Origin: WTXA01 sp041741995
Lineage (GTDB): Bacteria; Bacillota; TC1
Length of the DNA stretch: 12,084 bases
Direction: 5' to 3'
Assembly: GCA_041741995.1 (NCBI GenBank)
Contig: JBGSJN010000049.1
Span: 1 to 12,084, forward strand
Shown here: piece after piece, positions 6,336 through 12,084 of the stretch
Position numbering within the stretch: the stretch's first letter is position 1
Layout of the letters: every line of letters starts with the position of its first letter
The notes under the pieces: model-generated
Databases searched by the model: none
What the model was told of the DNA's origin: nothing
What the model saw: only the letters and a program-made list of their open reading frames with translations
Position numbers and translations under genes: made by a program

Positions 6336-6355
6336 TTAATTTACAGGAGGAAAAA

Positions 6356-9139
6356 ATGGAGTATGATAAGACCCTTAATCTCCCAAAGACAGATTTTCCC
6401 ATGCGTGGGGGATTGCCTAAAAAAGAACCGGAGATATTAGCTAAATGGGAAGAAATAAATATTTATGAAAAAGTTCAAGAAAAAAATAAGGGTAAGGATA
6501 AGTATATCCTCCATGATGGACCTCCATATGCAAATGGAGATATTCATTTAGGTACATCTTTAAATAAAATTTTAAAAGATATCGTTGTAAAATACAAATC
6601 AATGAATGGCTTTGATGCTCCATATGTTCCAGGTTGGGATACACATGGATTGCCAATTGCTCAAAAAGTATCAAATGAGTGGAAGATTAACAGACATGAA
6701 GTTGGAATACCTGCATTTAGAGAAAAATGTAAAGAGTATGCCCTGAAATATGTTGATATACAACGTAGTTCATTCAAAAGGCTAGGAGTAAGAGGTGATT
6801 TTGATCATCCTTACCTTACTTTAGATTCAAAATATGAAGGTACACAAATTAAAGTTTTTGGCGACATGGTTGATAAAGGTTATATCTATAAGGGACACAA
6901 ACCAGTTTACTGGTGCGCTGATTGCGAAACTGCTCTAGCAGAAGCTGAAGTAGAATATGCAGAGAAGAAGTCACCTTCTATTTATGTGAAATTTAAAATT
7001 AAGGACGGAAAAGGTATTATTGAAGAAAAGGATGCCTATGTAGTTATATGGACAACAACACCTTGGACCTTGCCTGCTAATGTAGCGATTTCTTTAAATC
7101 CTGAATTTGAATATGTACTTATTGAAGCAGAACATAAAGGAAATCATGAGAAATATGTTATTGCGGAAGAACTAGTTGATGAATGTTTTAAAAACTGGGG
7201 TATTGAAAAAGGTAAAGTAATTAAAAAGTTCAAAGGTGAAGAACTTGAATTTATAGTCTGCATGAATCCATTAATTGATAGAGATTCTGTAGTTATCCTT
7301 GGAGATCATGTAACTTTAGAAACAGGAACTGGTTGTGTACACACAGCACCTGGTCATGGTCTTGAAGATTTTGAAGTTGGACAAAAATATAATTTAGAAG
7401 TTATTTCACCTGTTGATCATCAAGGTGTCTTCACAAAAGAAGCCGGAAAGTATGCCGGACAAAAGGCAGTTGATACTAACAAACAGATAACTATTGATTT
7501 AGAGGAAAGCAATTCATTATTAAGTTTAGTTTTTATTAAGCACTCTTATCCACACTGTTGGAGATGTAAAAGTCCGTTGATGTTTAGAGCTACTGAACAA
7601 TGGTTTGCTAGCATTAAAGGTTTTAGAGAAAATGCATTATCTGCAGTTATGAATGATGTTAAATGGATTCCTAGCTGGGGACGTGAACGTATCTATAGCA
7701 TGATTGCTGAAAGAAGTGACTGGTGTATTTCAAGACAAAGAGAATGGGGAGTTCCAATTCCTATTTTTTACTGTGGAGATTGTGAAGAAGCAGTACTTGA
7801 TAAGCAACTGATTTATCACATAGGGGATTTGGTAGCAGAACATGGTTCAAATATCTGGTTCAGTAAGGATGCCAAAGAACTTTTACCAGAAGGATACGTA
7901 TGTCCTAGCTGTGGTGGTAATCATTTCAGAAAAGAAACTGATATTATGGATGTTTGGTTTGATTCTGGTGTAAGTAATGTTGCTGTCTTAAAACAAAGAA
8001 AAGAATTAGCTTATCCGGCAGATCTTTACCTTGAAGGTAGCGATCAGTATAGGGGTTGGTTTAACTCTTCCTTATCAATTGCAGTTGCTATTACTGAGAA
8101 AGCTCCTTATAAAGCTGTTTTAACACATGGTTATGTTGTAGATGGCAAGGGCAGAAAAATGAGCAAGTCATTAGGTAACGGCATTGATCCAAAAGATGTT
8201 GTAAAACAAATGGGTGCAGATATTCTACGTTTATGGGCAGCTTCAGCTGACTATAAAAAAGACATATCAGTTTCTGACGAGATATTCAAACAAGTTACAG
8301 AGTCTTACAGAAAAATCAGAAACACACTAAGATTTTTACATGGTAATCTATATGACTATAGTGTAGCCAAGGACAAAGTTGAATATGATAAATTGCTGGA
8401 AATTGACAAGTATATATTGGCAAGACTGAACGACACGATTAAAAAAGCTAAAACTGCCTTTGATAATTATGAGTTCTATATGGCTTTTAACTCAATACAT
8501 CAATTTTGCATTTTAGATCTAAGTGCCTTGTATCTTGATGTAATTAAAGATAGAGTATATGGCTCAGCACCAGATAGCATTGAGAGAAAATCAGCTCAAA
8601 CAGTTATATTTGAGATATTAAAAAGTCTAATGATTATGTTGACACCTATTTTATCTTTCACTATGGAAGAAATTTATGATTATCTTGATGATGAGAATAA
8701 AGTAGATAGTATTCAGTTGCTTGATTTCCCATTAGAGAATGAGCAATATGAGAATAAAGAATTAGTAGTAAAATGGAATAAACTTTTAGAAATAAGAGAA
8801 CATATCTTAAAAGTTCTTGAAAAAGGCAGACAAGAAGCAATGTTTGGTAATTCACTAGGTGCTAAACTATTTATTGGAACAAAAAATGATGAACTGTTTA
8901 GTTTCTTGAAAGAAAACGAAAAAGAAATTTTAGACATATCTATTGTTTCAAGAATGGAAATTAGCAATAATGGTGATTTTGAGGGATATGAGCTATTTGA
9001 TGAGCTATATTTAAAAGCAACAACCATAGAAGAAGAAAAATGTGAACGTTGTTGGATGTATGTTGAAGGAATTGGTACTGATGAAGTCCATCCAACTTTA
9101 TGTCCTAGATGTTCAAGTGTAATAAAAGAAATGGAATAG
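6356..9139 (+). CDS. ileS: Isoleucyl-tRNA synthetase (bacterial type, zinc-containing)
   Basis: IleRS charges tRNA-Ile in the cytoplasm and clears misactivated valine in its CP1 editing domain. The 927 residues show the class I first signature in altered form, PPYANGDIHLGT (HxGH becomes H64-L-G-T67), then GWDTHGLPIA. The editing domain has WTTTPWTLPAN and HTAPGHGLEDF with the conserved editing Asp. Later blocks are DVWFDSG, the EGSDQYRGWFNSSL block and an intact KMSKS at 601-605. The anticodon-binding helical domain ends in a C-terminal zinc finger (C896, C899, C916, C919). A second CxxC pair set (FYCGDC and CPSCGG) lies in the catalytic half, as in many bacterial IleRS. AGGAGG stands 5 bases before ATG 6356. 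No T-box leader fits in the 20-base gap, so ileS here is not controlled by its own tRNA-sensing leader. Confidence 0.98.
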   Translation: MEYDKTLNLPKTDFPMRGGLPKKEPEILAKWEEINIYEKVQEKNKGKDKYILHDGPPYANGDIHLGTSLNKILKDIVVKYKSMNGFDAPYVPGWDTHGLPIAQKVSNEWKINRHEVGIPAFREKCKEYALKYVDIQRSSFKRLGVRGDFDHPYLTLDSKYEGTQIKVFGDMVDKGYIYKGHKPVYWCADCETALAEAEVEYAEKKSPSIYVKFKIKDGKGIIEEKDAYVVIWTTTPWTLPANVAISLNPEFEYVLIEAEHKGNHEKYVIAEELVDECFKNWGIEKGKVIKKFKGEELEFIVCMNPLIDRDSVVILGDHVTLETGTGCVHTAPGHGLEDFEVGQKYNLEVISPVDHQGVFTKEAGKYAGQKAVDTNKQITIDLEESNSLLSLVFIKHSYPHCWRCKSPLMFRATEQWFASIKGFRENALSAVMNDVKWIPSWGRERIYSMIAERSDWCISRQREWGVPIPIFYCGDCEEAVLDKQLIYHIGDLVAEHGSNIWFSKDAKELLPEGYVCPSCGGNHFRKETDIMDVWFDSGVSNVAVLKQRKELAYPADLYLEGSDQYRGWFNSSLSIAVAITEKAPYKAVLTHGYVVDGKGRKMSKSLGNGIDPKDVVKQMGADILRLWAASADYKKDISVSDEIFKQVTESYRKIRNTLRFLHGNLYDYSVAKDKVEYDKLLEIDKYILARLNDTIKKAKTAFDNYEFYMAFNSIHQFCILDLSALYLDVIKDRVYGSAPDSIERKSAQTVIFEILKSLMIMLTPILSFTMEEIYDYLDDENKVDSIQLLDFPLENEQYENKELVVKWNKLLEIREHILKVLEKGRQEAMFGNSLGAKLFIGTKNDELFSFLKENEKEILDISIVSRMEISNNGDFEGYELFDELYLKATTIEEEKCERCWMYVEGIGTDEVHPTLCPRCSSVIKEME

Positions 9140-9148
9140 AGGTGTAGT

Positions 9149-9724
9149 ATGTTTGTAGAATTAGGAATATCAGCAAGACATGTTCATTTATCAAGACAAG
9201 ATATAGATATATTATTTGGTAAGGATTATCAACTAACAGTTTTTAAGGAGTTAAAACAGTTAGGACAATATGCCGCAAATGAGAAGGTTGAAGTTATTGG
9301 ACCTAAGGGCGGTTTTGAAACAGTTAGGATACTTGGACCAGAAAGAAAGAAAAGCCAAGTTGAATTATCAGCATCAGATTGTATAAAAATCGGGGTGCCT
9401 GTAGTACTAAGAGATTCAGGTGACCATAAGGATACACCAGGAGTTACATTGGTTGGACCAAAAGGATCTGTTGAATTAATTGGTGGTGTAATGGTTGCTT
9501 CAAGACATATGCATGTTAGTACAGTAACTGCTGAAAAGGAAAATATAAAAAATGGTGATATACTTTGTGCTAAAGTTCCTGGTGACAGAGAAGTTATCTT
9601 TGGAAACATATTGGCTAGAGTTGATGCAACTTTCGTTGATGAGTTACATCTAGACACTGATGAGGCAAATGCTTCCTTTGTGAAAAACAATCAAAAGGTA
9701 GAAGTATATAAATGCCAAAAATAA
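9149..9724 (+). CDS. pduL: PduL-type phosphotransacylase (phosphate acyltransferase)
   Basis: PduL interconverts acyl-CoA plus phosphate and acyl-phosphate plus CoA. It is best known in propanediol microcompartments, but free forms serve as the acetate-forming phosphotransacetylase in some anaerobes. The 191 residues contain both halves of the family's beta-barrel repeat: ISARHVHLS (H11, H13) and VASRHMHVS (H120, H122), the zinc-site histidines, plus the GPERKKSQVELS and ELHLDTDEANAS (H167) blocks. There is no N-terminal encapsulation-peptide extension (the protein starts five residues before the ISARHVH motif), so a cytosolic enzyme is more likely than a microcompartment one. No shell-protein or acetate kinase genes are in the window. 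GAGGTG lies 4 bases before ATG 9149, the gap after ileS is 9 bases, and the end overlaps lspA. The position between ileS and lspA is unusual. Acetyl versus propionyl preference cannot be told from sequence. Confidence 0.94.
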   Translation: MFVELGISARHVHLSRQDIDILFGKDYQLTVFKELKQLGQYAANEKVEVIGPKGGFETVRILGPERKKSQVELSASDCIKIGVPVVLRDSGDHKDTPGVTLVGPKGSVELIGGVMVASRHMHVSTVTAEKENIKNGDILCAKVPGDREVIFGNILARVDATFVDELHLDTDEANASFVKNNQKVEVYKCQK

Positions 9725-10266
9725 AATATAAAATTAAAAAAGAAAAAAAAATTAAAGATATACTAGATAAACCGCTTGATAAGAATAAAGTTAAATTTTT
9801 TTCATTATTCATTATAATTCCGTTAGTTTTAACAATGATTGATCAATTTACAAAAATTATGGTTAATCATTATATGGATGTTGGTGATGAAATAAGGGTA
9901 ATACCCGGATTGTTTAATATCAACTATGTAATAAATACAGGAGCTGCACTTGGAATATTTGAAGATATGACTTTTTTTCTAGTTATAATTTCAAGCATTA
10001 TGATTATGTTCCTATATTTTCTTGCTTACCATGATTATAAAAATAAACATACAATTATACCTGAATTGATTATAATTGGTGGTGCTTTTGGAAATCTTAT
10101 CGATAGAATATTTATTGAAGGTAAAGTAAGAGACTTTTTAGAAGTACCTTTTTTTGCAGTAATGAATTTTGCAGATTGGTTTGTAAGTATTGGTATCGGT
10201 TTATTAGTTGTTAAATATATTTACTATTATAAAAAAAGTGACAAGATTGAAGAGAAAAATGAATAA
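9712..10266 (+). CDS. lspA: Lipoprotein signal peptidase (signal peptidase II, LspA)
   Basis: LspA is an aspartyl protease in the cytoplasmic membrane that cuts the signal peptide of diacylglyceryl-modified prolipoproteins. The 184 residues hold four membrane segments (about 28-45, 68-82 as a shorter one, 86-106, 115-130 and 152-172 by hydrophobicity; the exact boundaries are rough). Family motifs are DQFTKIMVN, INTGAALGIF, GGAFGNLIDR, then the catalytic dyad VRD (D141) and NFAD (D155). The N terminus carries an additional Lys-rich stretch of about 25 residues, making it longer than the usual 150-165. ATG 9712 overlaps the end of pduL by 13 bases and its ribosome binding site is poor (AAAGGT, about 13 bases away), so translation is probably coupled to pduL. 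No later ATG precedes the first membrane segment, which supports this start. Confidence 0.95.
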   Translation: MPKIKYKIKKEKKIKDILDKPLDKNKVKFFSLFIIIPLVLTMIDQFTKIMVNHYMDVGDEIRVIPGLFNINYVINTGAALGIFEDMTFFLVIISSIMIMFLYFLAYHDYKNKHTIIPELIIIGGAFGNLIDRIFIEGKVRDFLEVPFFAVMNFADWFVSIGIGLLVVKYIYYYKKSDKIEEKNE

Positions 10267-11155
10267 ACAAATTATACATGCAGATACTCGTGAAAGAGTA
10301 GACAAGTACATTAGTAATACTCTTGGTTATTCAAGAGCATTTACCGAACAATTATTAGCTGATGGAAAAGTGATGGTCAATAAGAACGTTGCCAAAAAAA
10401 ATACAAGATTAAATATAGGTGATAAAATTACTATTGAAGCTTTTGAACCAGTAGAGGTAGATATTAAAGGTTGTCAGATTGATTTAGATATAGTATACGA
10501 AGACGATGATGTTATAGTTATCAACAAACAAAGAGGCCTTGTAGTTCATCCTGCTGCAGGTAATTATGATAATACTTTAGTTAATGGTTTAATGTATTAT
10601 AATAAAAACTTATCAACAATTAATGGTGAAATGAGACCAGGAATAGTTCATAGAATTGATAAAGATACATCAGGAGTAATTGTTGTGGCCAAAAATGACA
10701 AAGCTCATAACGCATTGGCTTCTCAATTTAAAGATCATACTATTACTAGAAAATATATTGCACTAGTAGTTGGAAATATTTCTGAAGCTACTGGTGAAAT
10801 TGACTTACCAATAGCCAGAGATCCAAAAAGCCGTACAAAAATGGCTGTTGTTAAAACTGGGAAAAATGCCAAGACACACTATAGAGTATTAGAAAATTTT
10901 GAAGGCTATACATTAGTGGAATGTCGTCTTGAAACTGGCAGAACACATCAAATAAGAGTTCATATGCAATATATTAAACACCCATTAGTAGGAGATCCTT
11001 TATATGGATCTAATAGTTTAATGTTTACTAAAACTGGTCAATATTTACATGCAGGTGTTCTAGGTTTTATTCATCCTACAACAGGTGAATATATGGAATT
11101 TCATTCAGAGTTACCTGAATATTTGCAAGAAGCAATTAATAAATTAAGAGGTTAG
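10259..11155 (+). CDS. rluD: RluA-family 23S rRNA pseudouridine synthase (RluD/YlyB-like)
   Basis: Enzymes of this family isomerise specific uridines in 23S rRNA; RluD acts on helix 69 in the peptidyl-transferase region. From ATG 10259 the protein has 298 residues, with an N-terminal S4 RNA-binding domain (about 12-60, RVDKYISNTLGYSRAFTEQLL). The catalytic domain has the signature HRIDKDTSGVIVVAK, where D134 is the catalytic Asp, and later blocks RKYIALV and ETGRTHQIRVHM. An upstream in-frame ATG at 10208 would overlap lspA by 59 bases and add a tail with no family counterpart, so 10259 is preferred; it overlaps lspA by 8 bases. The lspA-rluD pair matches Bacillus lspA-ylyB. The exact target uridines cannot be assigned from sequence, so RluD is the likeliest label, not a proven one. 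Confidence 0.93.
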   Translation: MNKQIIHADTRERVDKYISNTLGYSRAFTEQLLADGKVMVNKNVAKKNTRLNIGDKITIEAFEPVEVDIKGCQIDLDIVYEDDDVIVINKQRGLVVHPAAGNYDNTLVNGLMYYNKNLSTINGEMRPGIVHRIDKDTSGVIVVAKNDKAHNALASQFKDHTITRKYIALVVGNISEATGEIDLPIARDPKSRTKMAVVKTGKNAKTHYRVLENFEGYTLVECRLETGRTHQIRVHMQYIKHPLVGDPLYGSNSLMFTKTGQYLHAGVLGFIHPTTGEYMEFHSELPEYLQEAINKLRG

Positions 11156-11157
11156 AT

Positions 11158-12024
11158 ATGAATAAAGATTACTGTTTGCGAGGCACAGCAAAAAATGAAA
11201 AAGTTAGATTCTTTATTGCTTGTTCAAAAGACCTAGTCGAAGAAGCAAGAAATAGACATAACTTATCAACACTTGCTACTGCCGCTTTAGGTAGAACGTT
11301 AACAGCTACTGCTATGATGGGGATGACTTTAAAAGGGAATGATACCTTAACTATAGCCTTTAAGGGTGATGGTGTCTTAGGAAATGTTATAGCAAAAGGT
11401 AATAGTGAAGGTGAAGTAAAAGGCTATGTAGATAAACCTGATGCAAATCTTCCTTTAAAAGATAATGGGAAAATCAATGTAAGTGACGGGATTGGTTATG
11501 GTACATTGTTTATAACTAAAGATATGGGTTTAAAAGAACCATATGTGGGTAGTGTGCCTATTGTAAGCGGTGAGGTAGGGGAAGATATCACTGAATACTA
11601 TTACAGCTCAGAACAAACTTTATCAGCCGTAGGGTTAGGAGTGCTTGTTGATATTGATTATTCAGTAAAATCAGCAGGAGGATTTATTTTACAGTTAATG
11701 CCTGGTGCTGAAGATGAAATAGGTATAGAACTTGATGAAAAAGTTCAGGCTTTACCACCACTTAGCAATTACTTAGTCGATAATAAACCTGAAGATTTAT
11801 TGGAATACTTTTTTGGAGATAATCATAAGGTATTGGACAAGAAATTTATTAAATTCGATTGTAAATGTAGTAGAGAGAATTTTAAAGATGCTCTAATTAC
11901 ATTAGGTAGAGATGAACTTGAAAAACTAGCTCAAGACGAAGAAATAGAAGTTGTGTGTCAATATTGTAATGAAAAATATATCTACAAGAATGACGAGCTG
12001 CTAGAATTAATAAAATTGATTTAA
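11158..12024 (+). CDS. hslO: Redox-regulated holdase chaperone Hsp33
   Basis: Hsp33 is a cytoplasmic chaperone held inactive by a zinc centre; oxidation and unfolding release the zinc, form disulfides and expose the client-binding surface. The 288 residues match the family length (about 290). The core domain begins DYCLRGTAKNEKVRFFIA and contains LTIAFKGDGVLG and GYVDKP. The C-terminal redox switch has the diagnostic C235-x-C237 and C267-x-x-C270 pairs. AAGAGG lies 6 bases before ATG 11158, two bases after the rluD stop. A terminator-like hairpin follows, so hslO seems to close the operon. Its presence suggests a need to survive oxidative stress, which fits an anaerobe with occasional oxygen exposure (inference). 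Confidence 0.97.
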   Translation: MNKDYCLRGTAKNEKVRFFIACSKDLVEEARNRHNLSTLATAALGRTLTATAMMGMTLKGNDTLTIAFKGDGVLGNVIAKGNSEGEVKGYVDKPDANLPLKDNGKINVSDGIGYGTLFITKDMGLKEPYVGSVPIVSGEVGEDITEYYYSSEQTLSAVGLGVLVDIDYSVKSAGGFILQLMPGAEDEIGIELDEKVQALPPLSNYLVDNKPEDLLEYFFGDNHKVLDKKFIKFDCKCSRENFKDALITLGRDELEKLAQDEEIEVVCQYCNEKYIYKNDELLELIKLI

Positions 12025-12027
12025 TGT

Positions 12028-12058
12028 AAGCGCTTTTCTTATTGAAAAGCGCTTTATT
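12028..12058 (+). terminator. Intrinsic terminator downstream of hslO
   Basis: A perfect 11-bp stem (AAGCGCTTTTC at 12028-12038 against 12044-12054) with a TTATT loop begins three bases after the hslO stop. It is followed by TATTGT, only a moderate U-rich tail extending the TTT of the right arm. Its place directly after the last gene of the packed array supports a terminator. Confidence 0.75.
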
Positions 12059-12062
12059 GTAT

Positions 12063-12068
12063 GGAGGT
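12063..12068 (+). promoter_or_regulatory. Ribosome binding site of the next gene
   Basis: GGAGGT is a strong Shine-Dalgarno 7 bases before ATG 12076. There is no room for a promoter between the hslO terminator and this site, so the next gene may be reached by readthrough or from a promoter overlapping the hairpin. Confidence 0.65.
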
Positions 12069-12075
12069 ACAATTT

Positions 12076-12084
12076 ATGAATAAA
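12076..12084 (+). CDS. Start of an unidentified gene, truncated by the window end
   Basis: Only three codons (Met-Asn-Lys) are present before the window ends. The ATG is supported by the well-placed GGAGGT upstream. Nothing can be said about its product. Confidence 0.5.

Noticed and set aside
6336..6355. T-box riboswitch before ileS
   Set aside because: Only 20 bases separate divIVA and ileS; there is no room for a leader, specifier loop or antiterminator.
8713..9027. Minus-strand open frames in ileS and in pduL (9229-9690)
   Set aside because: They are complements of well-conserved IleRS and PduL sequence and give low-complexity or Ser/Phe-rich products typical of antisense frames.
10208..10258. 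ATG 10208 as the start of the RluD-like gene
   Set aside because: It would overlap lspA by 59 bases and add a Lys-rich tail absent from the family; ATG 10259 begins just before the S4 domain.
1..12084. CRISPR array, insertion sequence, prophage, tRNA or rRNA genes
   Set aside because: I saw no regularly spaced repeats, transposase or integrase motifs, terminal inverted repeats, or tRNA/rRNA-like sequence; nearly all bases are in conserved housekeeping genes.

Overview
The window is a gene-dense, AT-rich stretch in which every gene lies on the + strand. It is a cell-division and cell-wall (dcw-like) neighbourhood of a low-GC Gram-positive bacterium. The order ftsQ/divIB-ftsZ ... pgeF(ylmD)-ylmE-sepF ... 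divIVA-ileS ... lspA-rluD is the classic Bacillota arrangement. Heavy AGA use, A/T-rich third positions and strong GGAGG-type ribosome binding sites also fit Bacillota. nrdR next to ftsZ, proC next to sepF and a stand-alone pduL suggest an anaerobic clostridium-like organism. No spoIIGA-sigE-sigG genes lie between ftsZ and pgeF, so it may be a non-sporulating lineage such as a Tissierella-type anaerobe. That placement is inference only.

Layout: (1) 1-670, the 3' three-quarters of murB, truncated by the window edge. (2) 671-733, a short intergenic region with a good extended -10 promoter and a small palindrome. (3) 734-12024, twelve to thirteen tightly packed genes with gaps of 23 bases or fewer, or short overlaps, so probably one long operon: divIB, ftsZ, nrdR, pgeF, ylmE, sepF, proC, divIVA, ileS, pduL, lspA, rluD-like, hslO. 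A 10-bp hairpin that contains the nrdR stop codon sits between nrdR and pgeF and could partly uncouple the two halves. (4) 12028-12058, an intrinsic terminator-like hairpin after hslO, followed by the ribosome binding site and first codons of another gene at 12076.

How the genes fit together: MurB makes the UDP-MurNAc precursor. DivIB, FtsZ, SepF and DivIVA build, anchor and place the division septum. PgeF corrects misincorporated residues in peptidoglycan precursors. LspA matures lipoproteins. IleRS, the RluD-like enzyme and Hsp33 serve translation and protein quality control. YlmE and ProC concern PLP and proline metabolism. NrdR controls ribonucleotide reductase genes. PduL is a phosphotransacylase of acetyl-phosphate (or propionyl-phosphate) metabolism and is the metabolic outsider of the set.

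I do not see a new defence, mobile or biosynthetic system. This is a housekeeping region. The points worth a second look are the lack of any ATG/GTG/TTG start for divIB, altered active-site signature residues in IleRS, an FtsZ-tail-like peptide at the end of SepF, a weak NrdR-box-like palindrome at the operon promoter, the hairpin that swallows the nrdR stop codon, and pduL inserted between ileS and lspA. No intergenic stretch exceeds about 65 bases.
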